Virus record (IMG/VR): IMGVR_UViG_3300023301_000046
Span: 1 to 34,377 of that record
Length of the DNA: 34,377 nt
Strand: one strand, 5' to 3'
From: a virus
Under the pieces are notes generated by a model. It saw only the letters and a program-made list of their open reading frames with translations, did not search any database and was not told the origin of the DNA. The translations under genes and the position numbers were made by a program. Shown in pieces: positions 22,227-28,994 of this stretch (within the stretch, counting starts at the first letter, position 1; each line of letters opens with the position of its first letter).

Positions 22227-22448
22227 TTAATAGTTTAATTTCTTAACTAACATATAGATTAACTTTTCAATGTAAATCATTACTATCGCAATACAGATAA
22301 GCGAACTGCCGTGACCACTCATTGCCACAAGCCCACCGACTGATAGTATGCCAAGACCTAATTTACAAATAACTCCGTCTGTACAAAATTCAGGTCTAAG
22401 TTCAACAAATATTGGTAGAAGGACAATTAATAAATAGATAACTTGCAT
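22227..22448 (-). CDS. small two- or three-pass membrane protein, holin candidate
   Basis: A 73-residue protein. I use ATG 22448, right after the previous stop, rather than an upstream TTG. Hydrophobic segments at residues 2-16, about 30-47 and 48-66. Position before the endolysin suits a holin or antiholin, but other membrane proteins in this cassette are equally possible. Confidence 0.6.
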   Translation of the reverse strand: MQVIYLLIVLLPIFVELRPEFCTDGVICKLGLGILSVGGLVAMSGHGSSLICIAIVMIYIEKLIYMLVKKLNY

Positions 22449-22449
22449 A

Positions 22450-22773
22450 TCAACTACCAAAAAACTTTACCCTAATAGCTTCTAAAAGCTTAGGGATTTG
22501 TTTAAATATCTCTTGGATTGTCTGTATCATAAATAAGCCGCTTATCACTTGTATGCTGTAAGCAAAGTATGAAAGAGCTTCAATGTGAAAATACTCAATA
22601 ACTGCTTTTGAAAGTGTAAAGGCAATAAACGTACCGATAATAAAAGTTGCCCACGACTTCTTTTTATTTAGCTCATTGTCGCTTGAAATAAAAGCATAAA
22701 TTGAACCTGCAATCACTGGAACGGTTGTCCAAAACCATCCGCTAATCTTTGCGACTGTTAGCTCATTAATCAT
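22450..22773 (-). CDS. membrane protein, holin candidate
   Basis: A 107-residue protein when started at ATG 22773 (AAAGG at good spacing); ATG 22791 is an alternative without Shine-Dalgarno. Three predicted transmembrane helices: GWFWTTVPVIAGSIYAFI, WATFIIGTFIAFTLSKAVI, and FAYSIQVISGLFMIQTI. Ends in a basic tail. This resembles three-helix phage holins more than the other cassette members do. Confidence 0.62.
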   Translation of the reverse strand: MINELTVAKISGWFWTTVPVIAGSIYAFISSDNELNKKKSWATFIIGTFIAFTLSKAVIEYFHIEALSYFAYSIQVISGLFMIQTIQEIFKQIPKLLEAIRVKFFGS

Positions 22774-23002
22774 CTTTAACCTTTTTAACATTGTCTAATT
22801 CATCTTGTTTAAGCCATGTGAACGTGCCTACAAATAATTCTTGTCTTGTTGCAGCAAACCAAATTAAGCGTAATCGGTTAATCAAATTACTAGCATCTGT
22901 AGGGGCTTTGCTTTTACGAACAACTTGAATGAGAATAAACAAGCCGACCGCAAAAAACGGCAACATAAGCAGAATGATAATAAGTAATAGAGTGCTAATC
23001 AC
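22766..23002 (-). CDS. small membrane protein in the lysis cassette
   Basis: A 78-residue protein if initiated at GTG 23002, which has AGGTGA at proper distance; a TTG at 23023 is also possible. One very hydrophobic helix (STLLLIIILLMLPFFAVGLFILIQVV), then a basic and helical soluble tail. Overlaps both neighbours by 8 bases. Could be a pinholin- or antiholin-like regulator; unproven. Confidence 0.55.
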   Translation of the reverse strand: MISTLLLIIILLMLPFFAVGLFILIQVVRKSKAPTDASNLINRLRLIWFAATRQELFVGTFTWLKQDELDNVKKVKDD

Positions 23003-23327
23003 AGTGGTCACCTGTGTGGTCAAATGGGCTTAAGATACTTTTACAGATATACCGCGCCAACCAGCCACGATAACCAGCTTTGTCAATGTGCCGTTTTAAG
23101 CGTGTAGTCACTGTGAGTTGTTTAGGATATTCAACAAAAATCAAGCTAAATAATATGACGTTATGTACAACATCAAATAGCCACGACACTGCTACAAAAG
23201 GCACACATAACACCCACAATATGCCCATTATTTTCTTTTCGTAATGAGCGCGAATCATGCCAATGCTGGCAACATAAAGAATAAAGAATAGGTATAAGTC
23301 AGCAAGTAAAAGTAAGAAATAAATCAT
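22995..23327 (-). CDS. membrane protein of unknown function (110 aa)
   Basis: Starts in an ATGA overlap with the preceding gene. At least two transmembrane segments at the N-terminus (FLLLLADLYLFFILYVASI; ILWVLCVPFVAVSWLFDVV) and a third weaker one (VILFSLIFVEY), then a basic C-terminal domain with several Arg, Cys and His. No family recognised. Confidence 0.6.
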   Translation of the reverse strand: MIYFLLLLADLYLFFILYVASIGMIRAHYEKKIMGILWVLCVPFVAVSWLFDVVHNVILFSLIFVEYPKQLTVTTRLKRHIDKAGYRGWLARYICKSILSPFDHTGDHCD

Positions 23328-23740
23328 TTAGCAAAGCCCTCAACACTTAAACCTACAAGGGCGTCTAAATCCGTAACGCCACCAACCAATTGGGTAATGT
23401 CGCGTAATCGTTGTTTTTCAGCAACCACTTCACTTGTGCTAGCCCCTTCTTCTAATTTGCGCTGAAACGCTAAATCTTGAGCTTGCAACAATGGCAGTCT
23501 TTCAGCGCGTAACCTGTCTTTTGTTATTTCTTGCGCTTTTGTAATATCAATTAAAACTTCACTGCCCCCCAAATCCCAAGCATTGCGAAATGCTCGGTCA
23601 CTAGGAATCGAATCATCTTCTACCAATTGATAAAGCACACCGTCAGGCACACTAATTTTAGCAACTTCTTCAATTGACAATTCACCTGTAGAATGAACAA
23701 CTGAAACGCCACCATTATCATTTTTATATATAATTTTCAT
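23324..23740 (-). CDS. tail-fibre-linked protein, possible fibre assembly factor
   Basis: A 138-residue protein with a pattern known from many aquatic phages next to fibre genes: DRAFRNAWDLGG, IDITKAQEITKDRLRAERLPLLQ, and a helical C-terminus with KQRLRDITQLV. Mostly helical and charged, unlike the beta-rich fibre genes around it. A chaperone or attachment role is inferred from place only. Confidence 0.65.
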   Translation of the reverse strand: MKIIYKNDNGGVSVVHSTGELSIEEVAKISVPDGVLYQLVEDDSIPSDRAFRNAWDLGGSEVLIDITKAQEITKDRLRAERLPLLQAQDLAFQRKLEEGASTSEVVAEKQRLRDITQLVGGVTDLDALVGLSVEGFAK

Positions 23741-23748
23741 AATTGTCC

Positions 23749-24249
23749 CTATCTAAAAACTGCCATATACACGTTGGTCGCATCTGCCGCAGAGCCAGCA
23801 TTTGCGAGAAGCCTAATGCTCGTAGTTAAATTAACTACTGCCGTAGTGCCATTGTTAAGTAATGCCCCATCCCAATTAGAAATCCATCTGCTATTTTGTG
23901 GGCTCATACCAAAAGTGGCACAGTAATTTGCATCAGGCATGGCGGTGGTGAAATTAACTGTGTAATCACCCACACCGTTATCTGTGATACTCGCCACGTT
24001 TCCGCTAGCTCGAATAGCTACCGTTCCAGTGCCGTTAAAGTTTACCCAAGCACGACATTGAAACGCTGGTAAGGCATTGACTGTGCTTATTGATCCTAAA
24101 ATAGAGGCATTACCACTTGCATCCACCGTTAACCCATTGACTTGCGCACCAGCCGTATTACCCACTTTAAGTACAAAAGTACCGTCACCAACTGCTGGGT
24201 CAATGCTTAGCGGTGATGTGCCTGTGGCTACGAATATATTAGTTGGCAT
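23749..24249 (-). CDS. short tail fibre-like protein
   Basis: A 166-residue beta-rich protein. The middle contains CRAWVNFNGTGTVAIRASGNVASITDNGVGDYTVNFTTAMPDANY, in pieces a sequence pattern common in phage tail fibre and receptor-binding proteins. The N-terminus (VATGTSPLSIDPAVGDGTFVLKVGNTAG) looks like an attachment part. Second of a series of short fibre-like genes here. Confidence 0.75.
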   Translation of the reverse strand: MPTNIFVATGTSPLSIDPAVGDGTFVLKVGNTAGAQVNGLTVDASGNASILGSISTVNALPAFQCRAWVNFNGTGTVAIRASGNVASITDNGVGDYTVNFTTAMPDANYCATFGMSPQNSRWISNWDGALLNNGTTAVVNLTTSIRLLANAGSAADATNVYMAVFR

Positions 24250-24286
24250 TTAGAATCCTTGTTTTAATTTCTATTCTATTCATTAT

Positions 24287-24952
24287 TTACTCCCAACTTA
24301 TGTTTACAGAGCCAGCATCAAATACATCTGTGCCGTTGACGGTGGTTAAACGAACTCGGTCTAAAGCACCTAAAAGGTTTGGCGTATTACCACCATTACT
24401 AGTTCCAGAACCAGTCATCGCTAAAGTTCCCAATCCAATCCATGTATTCGAACTAATATGAAAAAGCATTAAACCGCCAGAATAAGTTGTGGCAGCTGCT
24501 GCGGCAGACATAAGGACTAAACCAGTTGTACTGTTGGCAAATAAATTTGAAAATTGGTGTGCAGATGAGTAATAACCATTGTTGGTGATAGAACCGCTAC
24601 CAACTTGTACTTGATAGGGGCTAACGCCATTTGTACTGACACCATTAAGCATTACAGTAATGCGTTTAGCCCAGCTAGGGATTCCTGTAAAATCAATGGC
24701 TGTGCCACTTGTTGTGGCAACGGCTGTGCCTAAAGTAATGCCAGAAGTAATTTCTGCCCAGTTAGTATTTAATACATGTCCTGCACCAGTGGTCAGACGT
24801 TTCCAGCCAATCAATCTAACATTAGCCCCTACAGCACTACTAATTACAATTTGCCCTGCCGTAAACGTTCCTGTTGTTGGGATTGTGGCGCTTGAATTTA
24901 TAACATTACCGTCAACAAACTGAACACCGTTATCTGATAAACTACTAGCCAT
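24287..24952 (-). CDS. tail fibre-like protein
   Basis: A 221-residue beta-rich protein. The C-terminal LDRVRLTTVNGTDVFDAGSVNISWE is a pattern I know from many phage fibre tips. The middle (RITVMLNGVSTNG, GLMLFHISSNTWIGLG) suggests a jelly-roll domain. Overlaps the preceding gene start by one base. Probable receptor-binding component. Confidence 0.75.
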   Translation of the reverse strand: MASSLSDNGVQFVDGNVINSSATIPTTGTFTAGQIVISSAVGANVRLIGWKRLTTGAGHVLNTNWAEITSGITLGTAVATTSGTAIDFTGIPSWAKRITVMLNGVSTNGVSPYQVQVGSGSITNNGYYSSAHQFSNLFANSTTGLVLMSAAAAATTYSGGLMLFHISSNTWIGLGTLAMTGSGTSNGGNTPNLLGALDRVRLTTVNGTDVFDAGSVNISWE

Positions 24953-25455
24953 TATGCCACCCTCACAATTGTAAAAATTGCCCTAGTTGTACTACCACCA
25001 GCAACACCGCTTGTATGTGGTCTAATTACATCGGTTACAGACAAAAAGCCAGTCCAAGCAGTGGATTTTTCGTCAGTTGTATTTGTAGAAGTAGTTATTA
25101 ATTTATTTGCCATACTTATAGTGTCAACGCTTGTTGTAAGCTGTGCGCTGTTTAGAAATATTCCTAAAGTAAATGCAGATGCCGCAGCATCACTATAACT
25201 AATCGCATAAACTCCTGTGACGTTAATAGTAAACGTACTACCAAGCGTGGCTGAATCCGCGTAGGTTATATCCGTACCTTGAGTAAACTGAGTTGTCGTA
25301 AAGCGTCTAATTCTAGTATTAGTAGAGCCAAAACCATTGGCTGTGTGTACCCACACCATACTAGGTAATATTGACCCATTAACTACTGCTACTTGTGAAC
25401 TTGGTAATGGAGTTTGAAATGTAGCACTTGCTGAACCATCTATAATTGTAGGCAT
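24952..25455 (-). CDS. C1q/TNF-like fibre head protein
   Basis: A 167-residue protein with strands typical of C1q-like trimeric heads: a strand with FTINVTGVYAISYSDAAAS, FTLGIFLNSAQL, and STAWTGFLSVTDVIRPHTSG, ending in a short strand IFTIVRVA. It overlaps neighbours by one base on both sides, so the fibre genes are translated together. Confidence 0.7.
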   Translation of the reverse strand: MPTIIDGSASATFQTPLPSSQVAVVNGSILPSMVWVHTANGFGSTNTRIRRFTTTQFTQGTDITYADSATLGSTFTINVTGVYAISYSDAAASAFTLGIFLNSAQLTTSVDTISMANKLITTSTNTTDEKSTAWTGFLSVTDVIRPHTSGVAGGSTTRAIFTIVRVA

Positions 25456-26327
25456 TATAAAACCACTAACCTTTCACCAGACGCAACCGTCAAAGTAATA
25501 CCGCTATTAACTGTAAGAGGACCAACACATGATGCAGATTTACCTGTTGGAATTATGTAATTGACTGTAACCACTCTACTGTTTTGAATGAACACTTCGT
25601 CAGAACCTCCCCCTGTAGCCCCACCACCTACAGCTCCCCATACAGTTCCGTTATACACTTCGGGTTTAATCAGTGTGTTGTTAAAACGTAAATGCCCTGC
25701 TATAGGCGTACCAGGTCTTTGGGCAGTTGTACCTGTAGGTAGTATTGCTGCCCCTGTACCGCCTGTTCTACTTACTACAGAACTAGACGTTGCTCTTGAG
25801 TCTACATCGGACTGAAGCTCGTTTAAAGCAGTTTGTAAATTATTGGCTGTAAGGTTGCCAGCAGGAGTGTTCCCAATTAGAGCTGCTCCCCCTACTGCCG
25901 CAAGGGTCGCTAGTTGTGCTTTTTCAACATCAAGTTCGTTTAGTGCAGCTTGAACATTTGATGCAGATAGATTACCTGCTGGGGTTGATGCAACGGTTGT
26001 TGCAGTTTGGATTGTTTCATTAGCAAACACTAAACTACCTGACCCATTAGTAGTAAGCACTTGATTAGCTGTCCCATCTACAGTGGGAACTGTGAACGTA
26101 TTTACAAACGCTTGTAGGTTTGCATCATAAGCAAAAACTGTAGTAGATATAGCACTTGGGTCTAAATAGTCTGTTCCTGCTAGAGCAGGTTGAAAAGGAC
26201 CTGCCCCATTCCCCTTAATTATCCCTGTAAGCGCACCAACACCTGTACCACCATTAAGTACATCTAGAATGTAGGTGGCTAGGGTTGAGCCTCCTGGGCT
26301 ACCATCTCTTCTAAATATACCTGCCAT
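25455..26327 (-). CDS. tail fibre protein with repeated linker units
   Basis: A 290-residue protein. The N-terminal part has TLATYILDVLNGGTGVG and GIIKGNGAGPFQPALAGTDYL, typical of collagen-free fibre shafts. It contains a near-duplicate unit: SNVQAALNELDVEK and NNLQTALNELQSDV, each preceded by TPAGNL. The C-terminal domain (GHLRFNNTLIKPEVYNGTVWGAVG) is a fibre end motif. Largest member of the fibre block. Confidence 0.75.
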   Translation of the reverse strand: MAGIFRRDGSPGGSTLATYILDVLNGGTGVGALTGIIKGNGAGPFQPALAGTDYLDPSAISTTVFAYDANLQAFVNTFTVPTVDGTANQVLTTNGSGSLVFANETIQTATTVASTPAGNLSASNVQAALNELDVEKAQLATLAAVGGAALIGNTPAGNLTANNLQTALNELQSDVDSRATSSSVVSRTGGTGAAILPTGTTAQRPGTPIAGHLRFNNTLIKPEVYNGTVWGAVGGGATGGGSDEVFIQNSRVVTVNYIIPTGKSASCVGPLTVNSGITLTVASGERLVVL

Positions 26328-26329
26328 AA

Positions 26330-26470
26330 TTATTCCTTAGTTGGTTTTACTACAACTTTAACTTCTTCTTCTACTACTTGTTTGTACTCAGGGTGGACTA
26401 ACATTGAGGCAATATCTACTGCTTGTGTAAACTCATAAACCAAACCTGTATTAATCTCTTTAAATTTCAT
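26330..26470 (-). CDS. small hypothetical protein after the capsid gene (46 aa)
   Basis: A 46-codon frame with a near-perfect GGAGGATTT ribosome-binding site. The product is mixed-charge, with a C-terminal Val/Glu/Lys repeat (QVVEEEVKVVVKP). It lies between the terminator-like hairpin behind the capsid gene and the first fibre gene. Function unknown. Confidence 0.65.
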   Translation of the reverse strand: MKFKEINTGLVYEFTQAVDIASMLVHPEYKQVVEEEVKVVVKPTKE

Positions 26471-26493
26471 AAATCCTCCAGTGTAAATTAAAT

Positions 26494-26516
26494 AACCCCC
26501 TATTGCTAAGGGGCTA
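26494..26516 (-). terminator. imperfect terminator behind the major capsid gene
   Basis: On the minus strand AGCCCCT can pair with GGGGGTT (four G-C pairs plus A-T and G-T pairs), loop of about eight bases, followed by ATTTAATTT. The stem is imperfect, so partial termination is likely, lowering fibre and lysis transcripts relative to capsid. Confidence 0.55.
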
Positions 26517-26529
26517 TTGAGTTACACTT

Positions 26530-27456
26530 CTATGCTGGTACTGCTAAAGCAAACGCGCCCAAATTACGGAGTTCTGCGACACCATACAATGTATCAGCTG
26601 TATAAAGCGTAGCAAGATTAACTTGCATGTATTGTGTTTGTGAACGAACGTTCATTTGTGTAATACAAACAGCAGAATCACGGTGACCCATTAAAGCAAT
26701 ACGGCATGGGGTAGTGCCTAAAGTTGTATCTGCGTTAGAAGTAACAAATACTGGTACACCATATAAGTTACCAACTTCACCTGTACGAATTGTATTTGAA
26801 CTACCTGCTTCACCTACAGAATTATACTCAGTGTATCGTACAATACCATTTAAAGTGTTGCGTGTTGATGGTGGAACAATTAAGAAACGATTATCAGGTG
26901 GAACATCTTGGTCATCAAGACGTTGGATAGTACGGCGGATTGCTGCATCAGTAAGAGCGCCTAAACCTGTGTTAGCACCTGCTACATATGCAGTAGTACC
27001 ATCTGCACCTGAGAAAGCACCATTATAAGCTGCTGTACCTGAACCACTATTAAAGCCACGACCAAGCTGTAAAATTGATGTGTCCATACGACGTGCTAAA
27101 GCATAACCAGCGTCTTCAGTGTAATGACGACGCATTGACGCTAAAGCTTGGATTTCTGTAATATCCTCAATGAATTTAGAATATTCGTAATGCTCGTTAA
27201 TAATAACAGGAATAACAGAAGAAGTGTCCGAACTGATAGTAACAGCTGATAAAGATGTTTTTAAACTAGCAGTGCCACGGCTAGGACTAGGGATATTAAC
27301 TGTATCACCTTTTTTACCTACCCACGGCATTTTTTTAAATAGATTAGCTGCTACAAGTGATTGTTTATAAGTTGCAACAATTTCATCTGACCACAACTCA
27401 GGGATAAATGCTGCTTGTGTGGTTGGGGTAGTTCCGCCTACAATTGAATAAGACAT
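26530..27456 (-). CDS. major capsid protein
   Basis: A 308-residue protein following the scaffold gene. The start (AAFIPELWSDEIVATYKQSLVAANLFKK, then GDTVNIPSP) and the later RRIQRLDDQDVPPDNRFLIVPPS-like stretch (present as RTIQRLDDQDVPPDNRF) and GVPVFVTSN are typical of HK97-fold capsid proteins of small podoviruses. The length fits. Its place downstream of scaffold and upstream of a terminator supports the call. Confidence 0.88.
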   Translation of the reverse strand: MSYSIVGGTTPTTQAAFIPELWSDEIVATYKQSLVAANLFKKMPWVGKKGDTVNIPSPSRGTASLKTSLSAVTISSDTSSVIPVIINEHYEYSKFIEDITEIQALASMRRHYTEDAGYALARRMDTSILQLGRGFNSGSGTAAYNGAFSGADGTTAYVAGANTGLGALTDAAIRRTIQRLDDQDVPPDNRFLIVPPSTRNTLNGIVRYTEYNSVGEAGSSNTIRTGEVGNLYGVPVFVTSNADTTLGTTPCRIALMGHRDSAVCITQMNVRSQTQYMQVNLATLYTADTLYGVAELRNLGAFALAVPA

Positions 27457-27480
27457 ATTAAATTTCCTTTTATATTTACT

Positions 27481-28233
27481 TTAAATTACCCTGTTCTCTG
27501 CGTAAGCCAGCATAATTTCAGCTGACCGTGCCGCATAGCGGTCTGGGTCGGTAGTCATTAGTTTCATAATATCTTCGCGGTAGTAACGTTTTTTAGACGC
27601 ACCCTCAGTAGACCCTTGTGTTGTTACACTTGCAGCTTTTAAAGACCTATCACGGTCTAATTTAGCTGTGTCTACTACATTCTTAGTAACTCCTTGACGT
27701 TCTTTCCAATTAGTTAATAAGTCGTCTGCTGCATCATAATCCAAATATGTTTCTGCACGAGCTAACATTTCAGTACGAATTCGTGAGGAGTCAACCCATG
27801 CTTTAAAGGCAGGGTCTTGTGCTGTTTCTAAGTAATTTGGGTGTGACGTATTTAATTTACTTAAAAGAGCTTCACGTTTCATAGCTAGAGATGTTTCTTT
27901 AGCAGAAACTACACTAGGGTGATTATCAATTGCTTTTTTAATAGCAGCTTCAGGGTTTGAATAAAAATCCACTTCTTCCACGGGTTCTTCTTGCACAGGC
28001 TGTTTAAGTGATTGTGTCTTGATAAAGTCATCAACAACTCTTCGTAGGTCACCCACTTCACTACCTTGTTTACCAATTAACTTTTCAGCCTCTTGGTGCA
28101 TCATGATAATATCTGCGGTTGATTTCCCACGATACTTTTCAGGTGTATTATCAACTACCTCTGGAACTTTGTCCAAAGCTAATTCTTCTACACCACTGAT
28201 TCGTTCATCTAAAACTTCATTTACAATAGCCAT
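27481..28233 (-). CDS. capsid assembly scaffolding protein
   Basis: A 250-residue, acidic, largely helical protein with a Pro/Glu-rich linker in the middle (QPVQEEPVEEVD) and a basic C-terminal segment with many Lys/Arg, the typical scaffold layout. The motif PEKYRGKSTADIIMMHQEAEKLIGKQGSEVGDLRR is shared with podovirus scaffolds from memory. It lies directly before the capsid gene. Confidence 0.82.
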   Translation of the reverse strand: MAIVNEVLDERISGVEELALDKVPEVVDNTPEKYRGKSTADIIMMHQEAEKLIGKQGSEVGDLRRVVDDFIKTQSLKQPVQEEPVEEVDFYSNPEAAIKKAIDNHPSVVSAKETSLAMKREALLSKLNTSHPNYLETAQDPAFKAWVDSSRIRTEMLARAETYLDYDAADDLLTNWKERQGVTKNVVDTAKLDRDRSLKAASVTTQGSTEGASKKRYYREDIMKLMTTDPDRYAARSAEIMLAYAENRVI

Positions 28234-28273
28234 ATATTACTTCTCCGATACTTTTAAAGTATTTATGAAAGGA

Positions 28274-28492
28274 TTATTCACCCTTGCTTTGTTGAGGTTT
28301 ATGCCTTTTTTCCCAAGCTAAAGCTGCGCCTGGGAAATCACCTGTAATTCCCTCTAGTGATATGGTAGGTTTGCTAAATATTTTATTAGCTCTACCACCA
28401 CATAAAGGACATTCTGTTTCTTGTTTATACACCGTAAGTTCGGAATGTACATTGTTACAATCAGTACATCTAAACTCAAAGAACATTTTCAT
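28274..28492 (-). CDS. FmdB-like zinc ribbon protein
   Basis: A 72-residue protein started at ATG 28492 (AAGGG at correct spacing); a longer in-frame start at 28519 lacks support. The zinc ribbon is FEFRCTDCNNVH and ECPLCGG (two CxxC), as in FmdB-type regulatory proteins; a short basic tail follows. Overlaps the upstream gene by 17 bases. Role in the phage unknown. Confidence 0.75.
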   Translation of the reverse strand: MKMFFEFRCTDCNNVHSELTVYKQETECPLCGGRANKIFSKPTISLEGITGDFPGAALAWEKRHKPQQSKGE

Positions 28493-28718
28493 CTTGTAAC
28501 CCTTCGTATGCTTGCTCACTCACTTGTTTTAAGGTTAGTATCCAATTAAGAATATCTAGTTGCCCTTTCCGCATGTGTAAATCCTCTAAAGAATTTATAT
28601 TCAACAAGTTGTCATACACTTCTTTCATTTTAGAAACATCGTCTATTAAGTCTGCCCATCCTCGCGAGAGCATTAAATCAAATCTATCTTCATAGTATTT
28701 TTGTAATTCAGGAGTCAT
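28476..28718 (-). CDS. small helical virion-block protein (80 aa)
   Basis: First gene after the promoter at 28,752. Predicted all-helical (PELQKYYEDRFDLML, VSKMKEVYDNLLNINSLEDLHMRKGQLDILNWILTL). Found by position between portal and scaffold, where podoviruses often have small head proteins. Family not certain. Confidence 0.65.
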   Translation of the reverse strand: MTPELQKYYEDRFDLMLSRGWADLIDDVSKMKEVYDNLLNINSLEDLHMRKGQLDILNWILTLKQVSEQAYEGLQDENVL

Positions 28719-28751
28719 ACTTGACTTTTTCCTTATTTTATTGTATTATAG

Positions 28752-28780
28752 ATAATACCACAAATATGTAAAGTTGTCAA
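28752..28780 (-). promoter_or_regulatory. late promoter before the capsid block
   Basis: On the minus strand: TTGACA (28775-28780), 17 bases, TATTAT (28752-28757), with TTTGTGG before the -10. Same design as the promoters at 21,013 and 33,326. About 34 bases upstream of the 80-residue gene. Confidence 0.82.
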
Positions 28781-28796
28781 GATAATTCTGTATTAC

Positions 28797-28907
28797 TTAT
28801 TTTTTACCTGCCTTTTTAGCTGGTTTTTTAGATGCCTTTTTCTTAGGCATACCATAGTCCATATTTTCGTGCATTTTTTTAGCGTCTTTACATGAGATTT
28901 CTGACAT
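28797..28907 (-). CDS. tiny lysine-rich basic protein (36 aa)
   Basis: A 36-codon frame with AAAGGA at good spacing. The last 16 residues (PKKKASKKPAKKAGKK) are a Lys/Ala/Pro repeat like histone H1 tails, the first 20 are mixed (MSEISCKDAKKMHENMDYG). It sits after portal and before the next promoter in the late arm. A DNA-binding or DNA-condensing role is plausible from composition only. Confidence 0.65.
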   Translation of the reverse strand: MSEISCKDAKKMHENMDYGMPKKKASKKPAKKAGKK

Positions 28908-28954
28908 ATTGTTTCCTTTTATTAAATTGATAATGTAATTTTACTACTAATACC

Positions 28955-28979
28955 TTTAACTACTTTTATTGTAGTTAAA
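28955..28979. repeat. perfect inverted repeat between portal and the Lys-rich gene
   Basis: TTTAACTAC / GTAGTTAAA (9 bp) with a 7-base loop. No T-run follows on the minus strand, so it is not a standard terminator; it may be an mRNA stability or processing hairpin after the portal gene. Confidence 0.4.
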
Positions 28980-28994
28980 TCTAACTCTAATAAA

